Assembly (NCBI GenBank): GCA_033398695.1 | Contig: JAWKAU010000218.1 | Location: 124,001 to 188,000 of the forward strand | Length of the DNA stretch: 64,000 nt | Source: Orobanche coerulescens | Taxonomy: Eukaryota > Streptophyta > Magnoliopsida > Lamiales > Orobanchaceae | Direction: 5' to 3' | Shown: one piece after another, positions 33,569 to 46,199 of the stretch | How the letters are laid out: each line of letters starts with the position of its first letter | Numbering within the stretch: the first letter of the stretch is position 1 | The notes under the pieces: model-generated | What the model was told of the DNA's origin: nothing | What the model saw: only the letters and a program-made list of their open reading frames with translations | Database searches by the model: none | Made by a program: the position numbers and the translations under genes

Positions 33569-34447
33569 CCGGATGAACAACTTACATCTTACACATATAG
33601 TAATGCATGCAATAAGGAAAACCGCTTGAAAGCACTCATTTCCTAAATGCCATATCAAAACACATTTGTAAAATGCACCACAATTAACCGTCGATCCACG
33701 TCTCTGTGGACCCCTACCGAGACCCCGTCGGATCTAACCCGTAGTGGTTAAAAGCAAGCTCGTCGATCCACGTCTCTGTGGACCCCTACCGAGACCCCGT
33801 CGAGTCTAACCCGTAGTGAGCATACACACGCACACAATTTCTCATACAAAACTACTATGTCAAGATTGTAAGTTCATAAGGATACTTGCCTCAATTAATT
33901 AGACGATGACACGAACGGAACGGAAGAGTTGAACACGACCGCAAGGAACCGGCGGAAATGAACCTAACGATTCGAACAACACAATCACAACCAACTCTAG
34001 ACGATTACGGAAATGGAATAAACCCGGAAACCCGCCTACGATTCATGTATATTCGTATATAAACAACAACGAGGGCGGACCACAACCGAACCCTCTCGAT
34101 TCCGTAAAAATCACGAAATATACCATGAATCCGTAGGGAAACTAAGAATACCAACAAGAATAATCATATTCATCATGAATCCATCAACGAAACGGAACGG
34201 ATCGGAAGAAAATCCCAAAACCCCCAAATTATCCAAAAGTAGGGTTCTAAGAGATTACCTTCGATTTAGGATGAGAAACACAAGTGTATGATGTTAGTCA
34301 TACACCAAGAACTCAAGCACAAGAATCTCTCAAGTGATTGGAAGAAGAAAACCGCCTCAAATCGCCTCGGAGTCGCTCGGCCGCGAAGAAGGAGAGAAAT
34401 GAAAAACTGTGATTATCTCGGCCAACTCCCTGGTTTATATAGTTGGG

Positions 34448-34975
34448 AGTGTTAGCGCACGCTAAAACCTCAAGGTTAGCGTGCGCTAACGGATAGGATT
34501 ACAAATCCTCCGTTAGCGTCCCCATCCGGCAGTGTGTTTTGGGCGTTAGCGTGCGCTACCATACATGAGTAGCGTGCGCTAATAACCTCTCGGTAGCGCG
34601 CTATCGACCAATAGCGTGCGCTACCGGACATCACCGAGTCCAAGAGCTAACCGCCCAAACCTCACCTGACCCGTTAGCGTGCGCTACCTAAACCAGTGTA
34701 GCGTGCGCTAACTAGCATCCGATTGAGTTCGGTAGTAAACCGCCCAAGATCGACAAATACACTAGCGCGCGCCATCAACAACTTAACGTGGGCTAGTCTC
34801 CCGACATTAGCGTGCGTTAGGCAAGATAGCGTGCGCTAATCCGATAGTCCGCAGGCCTGGGAGTTAAACCGCCACTCCTGTGGCTAAATCGTTAGCGTGC
34901 GCTATTTAATTAAACGTAGCGTGCGCTACTAATGGATTTCTAGCGTGCGCTATACAGAAATTTAGCGTGCGCTAG
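34448..34975 (-). promoter_or_regulatory. TAGCG-TG-CGCTA inverted-repeat array, LTR-B
   Basis: Eleven exact TAGCGTGCGCTA units, one in the opposite sense (CA centre) and several degenerate ones lie in 528 bp immediately upstream of the LTR TATA box. Arms extend to GTTAGCG/CGCTAAC in the best unit. The array recurs in LTR-C at 41346-41870. Confidence 0.85.
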
Positions 34976-35246
34976 ATACGTAATATAAACGACCCAAAAT
35001 ACCGGATTATGAACGAAACGTCAAACTAACACCTCAAAACGCGTCATAGCATACAATGAATCCACGGCAACCCTAAACGACGGTTCCGCACAACAATTAC
35101 GAATCGATCAAAAGATAACGGAAAAGTTACACTCAAGGATACACGAGAGTCACTAAAATCGAGAATTACACCGAAATACAATTACGAGGGAAAGAAAATG
35201 CGGATATTACATTCTACCCCTCTAAAAATAAGTTTCGTCCCGAAAC

Positions 35247-38200
35247 TTAAGGAACAAACAACTCGGGGTACCTAGCACGCATGCTATCCTCGGCTTCCCA
35301 AGTTGCCTCCTCGACACCGTGTCTCGACCACCGCACCTTGACCAAAGGTATGGTCTTATGCCTCAATCGCTTTTCACGATGCTCCAAAATCTTCAAAGGG
35401 CGCTCTTCGAAAGTAACATCTTCGGCGACATCAATCTCACCATAATCGATGATGTGGCTAGATCCGGACATATTTCCTCAATCGGGAAACATGGAAAACG
35501 CTATGAACATGACTCAAGGCCGAGGTAACGCCAAACGGTATGCCAACCCACCTACTCGCCGAGGATCTCGAAGGGGCCGATAAATCTCGGACTCAACTTC
35601 CCTTTCTTCCCGAAACGAAACTCCCTTCGTCGGCGACACCTTTAGCAAGACGTGGTCTCCCACCTCGAATTCCAAAGGTCGACGACGGACGTCGGCATAC
35701 GACTTCGCCGACTCGCGCCAACATCCGCTCCCGAATTAACTCTACCTTCCGCCTCGTCTCTAAAACGACATCCGGCTCGGTCCCGACCAAATCGGACGCC
35801 TCATTCCAACAAATCGGTGATCGACATCGCCGCCCGTAAAGTGCCTCATACGGTGCCATCCGAATCGACGCGTGCCAACTATTGTTATACGTGAATTCGA
35901 TCAAGGCAAATGTTCCTCCCGGCCACTACTCCAATCGAGAGCACAGCACGCAACAAGTCCTCGAACGTCTGGATAGTGCGTTCCGACCGTCCATCTGTCT
36001 GGGATGAAAAGAGGTACTCAAACGCAACCGGTACCTAACGCCTTATGCACCGCCGCCGAAGTGCGATACAAAACGGCCGTCACGATCCGAAACAATAGAC
36101 TTGAGTACCGTGAAGTCTCACGACTGCGCAATAAACACACGAGCTAACTTCTCCGGCCCCAAGTGTCCTTGATGCCCGAAAATGTGCCGACTTGGTCAAG
36201 CGATCAACAATCACCCATACCATATTCATGCCCGACCTCGATCTCGGCAAACTCGTAACGAAATCCATCGATATATCTTCCCATTTCCATTCCGAACGGA
36301 AGTGACTGCAATAACCCAACGGTCTCTCGATGCTCGATTTTGACTCGACAAGTCAAACATCTCGCTACAAACCTGCGACCTCATCCTTCATATCATTCCA
36401 CGTAAATTTCTCCTCGTGTCCTTGTACATCTTACTCGTATCAGATGAACGGAATAAGGTGTAGCATGGGCCTCCCGTAAAATACTCGCCTCAACTCGAGT
36501 CGCTCGGCACACAAAGCCGACTGAATCTCAAAACACCATCCTCGTGAATCACAAATCCAGAGACTTTCCTTTAAGAACGTTCTCTCGGATTTGAGTAATC
36601 ATCGGATCCTCTAACTGCTTCAGCTTAATCTCATCGATCAAAGACGACGAAACCTCTAAAGCACGAAGTTGCCCGACGGCTCCCGGCAACAAGACCTCAA
36701 CATCTAACTCGGTCAAAGCCCTCCGAAGCTCGATCTAGATGTAAGGATCTCAAGCGTTCGCAACGCAACTGGTTTCCGACTCAAAGCGTCGGCCACAACG
36801 TTCGCCTTGCCCGGATGATAAAGGATTTCGAGGTCATAATCCTTAATCAACTCTAACCACCTCCTCTGCCTCATATTCAACTCTCGCTGAGTAAATATGT
36901 ATTTCAGACTTTTATGATCGGTAAAAATCGACATGCAGAGCCGAAAAGATAGTGACGCCAAATCTTGAGCGCAAAAACGATCGCCGCTAACTCTAGATCA
37001 TGAGTAGGGTAGTTCAACTCATACGGCCTCAATTGTCTCGACGCATAGGCAATGGTCTTGCCGTCCGCATCAACACGCACCCAAGTCCCTGACCCGAAGC
37101 ATCGCTATAAACGGCAAAACCCTCGTTGCCACATGGCAACGCCAAAACTGGGGCCGAAGTCAAATGCTTCTTCAGTTCTTCAAAACTCGACTGCCTCTCG
37201 TCATTCCAGACGAACCTCTCGGATTTCTCGAGCAATCGCGTAAGTGGTCGAGCTAGTTTCGAAACCCTCGACGAACCTACGATAGTAGCCACTAAACCAA
37301 GAAACTACGGAGCTCCTTCACATTCTTGGCGGTGCCCAATCCAATACGGCCTCAATCTTCTCGGATCCACACGAACCCCCTACCGAAATCACGTGACCTA
37401 GAAACACCACTTCCTTCACCTTAACTCACATTTCGAGAACTTTGCATAGAGTTGCTCGGTCCTTAAAATGTCTAATACTATCCGCAAATGATGGGCATGC
37501 TCTTCCTCATTCCTCGAATAAATAAGAATATCACAATAAAGACGACGACGCACTTATCCAAATACTCGATAAAAACCTTGTTCATCAATTGCATGAACAC
37601 CGCCGGCGCATAAGTTAACCCGAATGTAAAGACTACGAAATCATAAAGTCCGTACCTCGTACTAAAGGCTATTTTCGTCACATCGGACTCTCTCACCCGA
37701 GCCGATAGTATCCCGATTTCAAATCAATTTTCGAGAATACCGCAGCCTCTCGCAACCGATCGAACAAGTCATCAATTCTCGGCTAAGGATACTTGTTCTT
37801 GATGGTCACCTTGTTTTGTTCGAGATAGTCGATACACAAACGTAGTGAACCATCCTTCTTCCGCACAAACAGACCGGTGCGCCCCAAGGCGAGGCGCTGG
37901 TCGAACATACCCCGACTCAAGAAGCTCACTCAACCGCTTCTTCAACTCGGACATCTCGAAGGTGCCATGCGATAGGGCGCTCGAGATAGGAGCCGCACCC
38001 GGCTCTAACTCTATAGTGAACTCGACCTCTCGATCCGGTGGCAATCCCAGAACTCGTCAGAAATACATCAGAAACTCACTAACGACCGGAATCGACGAAA
38101 GCTCGACTCCACCATCCTCCGCCTTCAAGGCATAGCACCAATATCCAGACACCCCTTTCGCAGAGTCTCATCGCCTTCAAGGCGTTAATAACGACTGTTT

Positions 38201-39829
38201 CCTCTTTCGCCCCGCGAAAGAGTGCTCTGCCGCCCTCGGCTAGCATAGTGATGATTCTCGTGCGGTAGTTCATGATCGCACCATGCCGATCGAGCCAATC
38301 ATCACCAAGAATCAAATACTCAACCACGATACTCACAACAATAAGATAAGAGGGCCAAGCCCTCACACAAATAAGTACAGAGCGCCTCGAACCTCCTGAT
38401 CACCAACGATCCTATCGCCGCTAGGAAGCTTAACGATGAAGGGCTCACAAGGCGTCAAACGGTCGAGACTCAAACGGCGCACACAATCCAGAGATATGAA
38501 CGAATGCGTAGCACCGGAATCGAAAAGCACACTGACAGGATGAGAAAGAATATAAACGGTACCTGTCGCCACGGTAGCCGCTGGGTCATCAGTCTTCCGC
38601 ATCTCATAAACCCGCGGATGGGCGGAGCCGACACTGGAAGCTCCCCCCTTAGAGGGCTGACCCCGACCTCTCCCCCGACTAGCACTCGGCGGAGACTGAG
38701 GAGCAAACGACCCCTGATTCACACTTGGTTCCCTAGGCGCTGGAATGGAAGCTCGGGCACCAAGAATTCTCTCCCTCTCGGCACAGAAAGCCGCCTTGTG
38801 GCCCGGCTGGCCACACTGATTACACGTCAGCAAAGGGCTTAAACAAGTACGACTGACGTGGCCCGTACGACCACAATTGAAACACTTCACATCACGGAAA
38901 GGAGCACTAGTAGTTCCACGTGGACCCCCAATGAACGAGCCGACCACCGCCGGCGGGAAGTTAGCGATTGGGATCTCTGCCGACCCCCACTCTTGTGGCC
39001 CGAAAAGTTCCTACGGACTTCGCTTACTCTCGCGGGCCGCCTCACTCGCGGTCACCGACAGATCCTAAGCAAGGGCCCTACTCTGATAATCCGGCAATGT
39101 AGTGCATCCGAGCCCCGACATAGAGTCCCGAATCGGCAACTTCATCCGTCGGGAGATATGGAAAATTTTGTCACTCTCCTCGACAACTTGGGTCTTCACA
39201 TAACCCAACTCTTTGTTAAAATCAGCAATGGCTTGAGCTACGGGATATCCCGTGGTTGAGCATCATAAAAGCATGTACCCGAGCCTGTCCGATCGCCACG
39301 GCAATATTCGCCTCCATCAACTCTTGAAACTCACCCACGAAGCAGATGGTCTTTGGGCCCAACGGCCTCCCACCACCCGTAGCGTCCCCGGTGAGAAAGT
39401 ATTGAGCAATAGGAACTCTACGGTCTTCGGGACAGTTAGTGGCAACGAAGACCTTAGACATCTCCTTGATCCACCCTTCCCAGCCAATCGGGTCTGAAGC
39501 TCCCGAAAACTGAGGAGGATGCATCTTGATGACATCTTGGAGCCAACGGTCCGCTCCGCCCCGATTAGCATGGGCTTGGTCCGGGTTCTGAACCGCCTGA
39601 GCTATTGCCGCCATTTGGTTCACCATCTGTTGCATAACGGCCGCAATACCAAGATCGGCACGCTCCGAGAAGAAGCATGGCTATGACGGCCGCCGGTGCC
39701 GCCGGCTCAAGATCGTGACGTGGCCGCCCCACCGGCAGCCCCACGACCCTGTCCGCGTCCGCGACCACGACCGCGACCACGACCTCTTCCAAAGATCCAT
39801 ACCGGAGTTAAATAAGTAGCAAAAGCCAT
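35247..39829 (-). pseudogene. Element 2 gag-pol polyprotein, frameshifted
   Basis: The start at 39829 (MAFATYLTPVWIFGRGRG) gives an N-terminal arginine-glycine tract. Gag follows at 39635-39222 (IKMHPPQFSGASDPIGWEGW). Two zinc knuckles lie at 38884-38843 (CFNCGRTGHVSRTC) and 38824-38783 (CNQCGQPGHKAAFC), and the protease DSGATHSF at about 38521. RT runs ~38044-37400 with FIDDIL broken near 37535, RNase H 37292-36760 ([17 protein letters not shown]), and integrase 36740-35600 (WEDISMDFVTSLPRSRSGMN). The chromodomain occupies 35471-35247 and the stop is at 35247. Breaks are mainly one-base indels, and two in RT plus the FIDDIL one are identical to those in Element 1. Confidence 0.9.
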
Positions 39830-40035
39830 ACGAGGATCAAGACAAGAAAAGAACAATTACAATGAGAATCAAGGGTACGATACAAGAAATTAATGAACAA
39901 AGGAAAGAAAACTTACTGACACCGGTAGTACCGAATCATGGCAACATGACGATGATGTGCAAAACCAAACACCACAAGACCCAATAAACCAACAAGCCTA
40001 GGTATCCATAAACCTAGGGCTCTGATACCATTTTA

Positions 40036-42113
40036 TGTAACACCCCCAAGATATTCGAGGTATATTACAGCGCCGTGAATCCCTATATGGGACCCACCAG
40101 GCTGAACAGCATCATACACAACGACTCACAGAAACGATAAAATAATACCACGTCATAAAGACGCAAAACAGAACGATCCACCCGGTTCAACCGGTCAATA
40201 TAACATCATCATCCAACACAACATAATAAGCAACAATACAATTCAAACGAACAAGAACCCCTTAAGTACTCGAGTACAACTATTAGTTCAAAACCACAAA
40301 AGACAAAAAAGTAAACGACACTAAAACATCACTCGTGCACCATCATCACGCACGGCCATCATCCGTATCGTCCATACCGCTCGTCTCGATGAACTGACTC
40401 AAATTCATAAAACGAATTTCCTCAAAACGGGTCCCCAGAGGGGTTAGCAATTACGCTAGTACAAGTAACCAGATGAACAACTTACATCTTACACATATAG
40501 TAATGCATGCAATAAGGAAAACCGTTTGAAAGCACTCATTTCCGGAAATGCCATATCAAAACACATTTGTAAAATGCACCACAATTAACCGTCGATCCAC
40601 GTCTCTGTGGACCCCTACCGAGACCCCGTCTGATCTAACCCGTAGTGGTTAAAAGCAAGCTCGCCGATCCACGTCTCGTGGACCCCTACCGAGACCCCGT
40701 CGAGTCTAACCCGTAGTGAGCATACACACGCACACAATTTCTCATACAAAACTACTATGTCAAGATTGTAAGTTCATAAGGATACTTGCCTCGATTAATT
40801 AGACGATGACACGAACGGAACGGAAGAGTTGAACACGACCGCAAGGAACCGCGAAATGAACCTAACGATTCGAACAACACAATCACAACCAACTCTAGAC
40901 GATTACGGAAATGGAATAAACCCGGAAACCCGCCTACGATTCATGTATATTCGTATATAAACAACAACGAGGGCGGACCACAACCGAACCCTCTCGATTC
41001 CGTAAAAATCACGAAATATACCATGAATCCGTAGGGAAACTAAGAATACCAACAAGAATAATCATATTCATCATGAATCCATCAACGAAACGGAACGGAT
41101 CGGAAGAAAATCCCAAAACCCCCAAATTATCCAAAAGTAGGGTTCTAAGAGATTACCTTGGATTTAGGATGAGAAACACAAGTGGATGATGTTAGTCTTA
41201 CACCAAGAACTCAAGCACAAGAATCTCTGAAGTGATTGGAAGAAGAAAACCGCCTCAAATCGCCTCTGAGTCGCTCGGCCGCTAAGAAGGAGAGAAATGA
41301 AAAACTGTGATTATCTCGGCCAACTCCCTGGTTTATATAGTTGGGAGTGTTAGCGCACGCTAAAACCTCAAGGTTAGCGTGCGCTAACGGATAGATTACA
41401 AATCCTCCCGTTAGCGTCCCACCAAAGCAGTGTTTTTGGGCGTTAGCGTGCGCTACCATACATGAGTAGCGTGCGCTAATAACCTCTCGGTAGCGCGCGC
41501 TATCGACCAATAGCGTGCGCTACCCGGACATCAGCCGAGTCCAGTAGCCAACTGCCCAAACCTCACCTGACCCGTTAGCGTGCGCTACCTAAACCAGTGT
41601 AGCGTGCGCTAACTAGCATCTGATTGAGTTCGGTAGTAATCGCCCGATCGACAAATACACTAGCGCTCATCAACAACTTAACGTGCGCTAGTCTCCCGAC
41701 ATTAGCGTGCGTTAGGCAAGATAGCGTGCGCTAATCCGATAGTCCAGAGGCCTGGGAGTTAAACTGCCACTCCCAGGGCTAAATCGTTAGCGTGCGCTAC
41801 GAATTAAACGTAGCGTGCGCTACTAATGGATTTCTAGCGTGCGCTATACAGGAAATTTAGCGTGCGCTAGATACAGAATATAAACGACCCAAAATACCGG
41901 ATTATGAACGAAACGTCAAACGGAACACCTCAAAACGCGTCATAGCATACAATGAATCCACGGCAACCCCGAAACGACGGTTCCGCACAACAATTACGAG
42001 AATCAGATCAAAAGATAACGGAAAAGTTACACTGAAGGATACACGAGAGTCACTAAAATCGAGAATTACACCGGAAATACAATTACGAGGGAAAGAAAAA
42101 TGCGGATATTACA
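40036..42113 (-). repeat. LTR-C, 5' LTR of Element 2
   Basis: 2078 bp, paired with LTR-B, with its TATA box at 41332-41340 and palindrome array at 41346-41870. This is the promoter-bearing copy that would drive Element 2 transcription on the minus strand. Confidence 0.9.
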
Positions 42114-43380
42114 CAAACGGTACCTGTCGCCACGGTAGCCGCTGGGTCTTCGGCTCTCCGCATCTCATAGACACGCGGGTGGGCGGAGCCAACACTGGAA
42201 GCTCCCCCATTAGCGGGCCGACTCGACCTCTCCCCCGACTAGCACTCGGCGGAGATTGAGGAGCAAACGATCCTCGATTCACACTTGGTTCCCTAGGCGC
42301 TGGAATGGAAGCCCGGCACCAAGGATTTTCTCCCTCTCAGACAGAAGCAGCTTTGTGACCCGACCGCCACACCGATTACACGTCAGAAAGGGTTCGACAA
42401 ACACGACCGATGTGGCCCCGCCGGCCACGCTAAAGCATTTCACCTCTCGGGAAGGGGCACTGCAGCCCTACTGGGAAACCCAAGATCGAGCCGGGCCACC
42501 ACCAATGGAAAAGTTAGCAGACTAAAATTTCTGCCGACCCCACCTTTGTGGCCCGAAAATTCCCGCTGACTGCTTTTACTCTCGCGGGCCGCCTCACTCG
42601 CCGTCACAGACATATCGTAAGCAAGGGCCCTGCTCTGGTAATCTTTCAAGGTAGTACAGACGAGCCCCGATATGTAGTCCCGAATCGGCAACTTCATCCG
42701 TCTGGAGAAATGGAAAATTTTGTCGCTCTCCTCGACAACTTGGGTCTTCACATAACTCAACTCCTTATTAAAATCAGCAATAGCTTGAGATACGGGGATA
42801 TCCCGCGGTTGAGCATCATAAAAAGCATGTACCCGAGCCTGTCTGATCGCCACGGCAATATTCACCTCCATCAACTCTTGAAACTCAAATCCACGAAGCA
42901 GATGATCTTTGGGCTCAACGGCCTCCCACCACCGTAGCGTCCCCTGTGAGAAAGTATTGGGCAATAGGGACTTTACGTTCCTCAGACGCTTAGTGGCAAC
43001 GAAGACCTTAGATATCTCCTTGATCCACCCTTCCCACCCAATCGGGTCTCAAGCTCCCGAAAACCGAGGAGGATGCATCTTGATAACATCTTGGAGCCAA
43101 CGATCCGCTCCGCCCGATTAGCGTGGGCCTGATCCGGCCTCAACCGCCCGAGCTGCCGCCGCCATTTGGTTCACCATTTGCCGCATAACGGCCGCAATAC
43201 CGAGGTCGGCACGCTCCGAGAAGAAGCATGGCTATGACGGCCGCCGATCGCCGGCCTCGAAGATCGTGACGTGGCCGCCCCACCGGCCGCCCCACGCCCC
43301 CGGCCGCGTCCACGACCACGACCGCGACCACGACCTCTTCCAAAGATCCATACCGGAGTTAAATAAGTAGTAAAAGCCAT
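42114..43380 (-). pseudogene. Element 1 gag and zinc-knuckle segment (5' portion)
   Basis: Starts at 43380 (MAFTTYLTPVWIFGRGRG...) with a long RG repeat and continues through gag text (SEEDKIFHFSRRMKLPIRDY-like segments, shown at 42964-42440) and degraded knuckles. It stops at 42114, where Element 2 intervenes. The polyprotein resumes at 33130 immediately before the protease active site, so the insertion lies in the linker between knuckles and protease. Confidence 0.85.
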
Positions 43381-43587
43381 ACGAGGATCGCACAAGAAAA
43401 GAACAATTACAAGTCGAGAATCAAGGGTACGATACAAGGAATTAATGAACAGAGGAAGGAAAACTTACTGACACCGGTAGTACCTAATCATGGCAACGTG
43501 ACGATGATGTGCATAACAAAACACCACAAGACCCAATAAACCGACAAGCCTAGGTATCCATAAACCTAGTGCTCGATACCATTTTCT

Positions 43588-45418
43588 CGTAACACCCTGT
43601 GATATCCGAGGTATATTACAGCGCCGTGAATCCCTATATGGGACCCACCAGCCGACAAAGATCATACACAACGACTCACAGAACAATAAAATAACACCAC
43701 GTCATAAAGACGCAAAACAATGATCCACCGGCTCAACCGGCCAAACACAACATCATCAATCAAAGACCGACACAATAGGCAACAATACAATCCTAAGAAC
43801 AAAAACTCTTAGGTACTCGAGTACAACTATTAGTTCAAAACCACAAAAGATGAAAAGACAAAAAGACATTAAGACGCTACTTATGCACAATCATCACGCA
43901 TGGCCATCATCCGTATCGTCCAAGCCCGCCGTCCCGATGAACCCGACTCAAATTCATAAAACGAATTTCCCCAAAACGGGTCCCCAGAGGGGTTAGCAAT
44001 TACGCTAGTACAATAAACCAGATGAACGACTTACATCTTACACATATAGTAATGAATGCAATTCAAGAAAACATAGTTCCAAAATACTCATTTACTGAAA
44101 TGACAATATCAAATCACATTTGTAAAAAGCAACACAATTAACCGCGGACCCACACTTCGTGGATCCCTGCCGAGACCCCGTCGGATCTAACCCACAGTGG
44201 TTAAAAGCAAGCTCGCGGTTCCACAGCTTCGTGGAGCCCTACCGAGACCCCGTCGGGTCTAACCCGCAGTGAGCATACACGCACACACAATGTCTCATAC
44301 AAAACTACTATGTCAAGATCGTAAGTTCATAAGGATACTTGCCTCGATTAAATAGACGATGACACGAACGGAACAGAAGAATCAAGCACAACCACGAGGA
44401 ACCGACGAAAATGAACCTAACGATTCGAATAACACAATCACAACCAACTCTAGACGATTACGGAAATAGAATACACCCGAAACCCGCCTACGATTCATGT
44501 ATATTTGTACCAAAATAACAACGAGGGCGACCACAACCAAACCCTCTCGATTCCGTAAAAATCCACAAAATATCCATGAATCCGTAGGAAAACTAAAGAT
44601 ACTAACAATATTAATCGTATACATCATGAATCCACCAACAAAACGGAACTAATCGGAAGAAAATCCCAAAACCCCCAAATTAATAGAAAATAGGGTTTTA
44701 GAATATTACCTTTGAAGATTCGAGTACTAAGATCCGTAGAACACGCTGCTAGATTGATTGCCCAAGCTTCACTACCAAGAAAAATGGTGAAAATCAACCC
44801 CCAATGTATAAAGATGAAGAACTCTCCCCTCTCTCTCACTCTCTCTCGCGATGCAGTGAAAATGAGGGAGAAGACGACCGATCTCGCCTAATAAGGACGA
44901 GATCGCACAATTACCGCTTCGTGTGCCGCGCACACCAAGTGTCACTCCTGTGTTTCGCATTGTGCCGCGGCATACCGCGTGTGCCGCGCACACGGTACTG
45001 GGTTATGGACGCGAAGACACACGAGTGTGCCGCGGCACCGGGCAGTGTGCCGCAGATCGCTCGGCACCGTGCCGCGGCACGATGGGTGTGCCGCGCACAC
45101 AGACAGCTTTGTTCGACCCACAATTGAAGGAATTTGTGTGCCGCGCACGCACATCTTGTGCCGCTGCCCACACCCCCTTTTGGGTCCCAAAATGATAAAA
45201 ATAATCCGAAAAGAGAATAAAACGATAGGAATCAATATTTGGGAACCAACAACACAATGGATCCACGGCAACCCCAAACGGCGGTTCCGCACAACAATAA
45301 CGAGAATACAGCTTCAACAGCTTGACAGAAGGATACGCCGAAAAGTACACGAGGGCCACTACGATCGAGGAATACACCAAAACGAAATTACAAGAGAAAG
45401 AAAAATACGGATATTACA
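43588..45418 (-). repeat. LTR-D, 5' LTR of Element 1
   Basis: 1831 bp, paired with LTR-A; TATA-like box at 44805-44812 and palindrome array at about 44925-45170. It is followed on the minus strand by a diverged initiator-Met-type primer site (43569-43581). Confidence 0.9.
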
Positions 45419-45423
45419 ACTAC

Positions 45424-45710
45424 TCTCACTCCTCATCCCATTTCACTTGGCCAAGATATTCAACGTTGATATATACACACTACAAGAGAAGCTTTTCAAA
45501 AGCCTTGCCACTTTTCTTTCCTTTGATTATTCAATAAAGTTTGACGACAAAGTGATTTCAATAAACCTTAAAATATTAATATTATACAAATAAATCATTT
45601 AAGATATATCTCTTACATAAATATAGAAACATACAAATAAAGGGCATTGCAAATACAGAGAAAAAAATACTCGTAAGTTTCAAATATCATAAATAAGATA
45701 TAGAGAAATG
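45424..45710. other. Spacer: displaced upstream flank of the 27.8-kb gene
   Basis: Before Element 1 inserted, this DNA adjoined the TATA box at 27889-27897. It is AT-rich. The part around 45490-45560 (CTTTCCTTTGATT.., AAAGTTTGACGACAA) matches 57330-57375 in degenerate form. Confidence 0.5.
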
Positions 45711-45890
45711 ATAGGGCAACACCATGGACCACACTCCAAACACACTCGTGCTTTACATGGGTTGTACTGCGTGCTTTACTATTAATTTTATTATAATATT
45801 GTTATGATTATTTTATCTGTAAAGCATGCGGTACAATTCTCATAAAGTAACATGTGTGTATGGTGGTGTGTTCCGGGGTGGTGTTGTATC
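45711..45890. mobile_element. Short inverted-repeat MITE
   Basis: The left end GGGCAACACCATGGACCACA and the right end (GTGTGTTCCGGGGTGGTGTT then GTATC) are inverted, degenerate copies. AAAGCA.GC..GTAC blocks inside also pair. No target duplication was established. Confidence 0.5.
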
Positions 45891-46199
45891 AATCCTCTAA
45901 GATATAAATACATTATAAAAATTAGAAAGTATACGAAATTACAAATAAATCTCGTAAACTATATATTAGAATATCCCTATAAATATAATAAATCCTTAAT
46001 AATACATTAGAAATATTAAAAATATAAATATGAATCCTGAGAAGTAAAAGTAAATTTATTCCCTAGACCAAATGCGCCTACACTTTTTATAAAGTGTTTT
46101 TCATTGGTCCTCACGCTTTTATGACTTTTGAAGAAAAAATTAAACACAAATACTTAGTTTTTTTTTATGTTTATTTTCTTAGATCTCAAGTATAGGCAA

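Larger units (their letters stand above)
33131..35211 (-). repeat. LTR-B, 3' LTR of Element 2
   Basis: 2081 bp with a CTATATAAA TATA box at 34435-34443 on the minus strand and a dense TAGCGTGCGCTA array upstream of it. The presumed transcribed leader (33131-33870) carries the hairpin module and a ~77-bp tandem duplication around GGACCCCTACCGAGACCCCG (33687-33822). Confidence 0.9.
33131..42113 (-). mobile_element. Element 2: complete Ty3/gypsy chromovirus nested in Element 1
   Basis: LTR-B (33131-35211) and LTR-C (40036-42113) start TGTAACACCCCC and end GATATTACA on the plus strand. The flanks CAATC and CAAAC are a 5-bp duplication with one mismatch. The disrupted Element 1 sequence resumes exactly after 42113 (ACGGTACCTGTCGCC matches Element 2's own copy near 38558). 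A primer site TGGTATCAGAGCCC (40017-40030, minus strand), the complement of plant initiator-Met tRNA, and a purine tract AGAGGGGTAGAA (35212-35223) are intact. Length is 8983 bp. Confidence 0.95.
27915..45418 (-). mobile_element. Element 1: Ty3/gypsy chromovirus, split by Element 2
   Basis: LTR-A (27915-29764) and LTR-D (43588-45418) are a closely similar pair flanked by an exact duplication ACTAC (27910-27914, 45419-45423). On the minus strand a primer site resembling the initiator-Met tRNA complement (GGTATCGAGC) follows LTR-D, and a purine tract AGAGGGGTAGAA precedes LTR-A at 29765-29776. Domains run gag, protease, RT, RNase H, integrase, chromodomain, the Ty3/gypsy order; the C-terminal chromodomain marks a chromovirus, probably Tekay/Del-like. 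Removing Element 2 leaves about 8.5 kb. Confidence 0.95.

Noticed and set aside
34448..34975. CRISPR-like array
   Set aside because: Units are short palindromes with irregular spacing inside a plant LTR, with no uniform repeats or cas genes.
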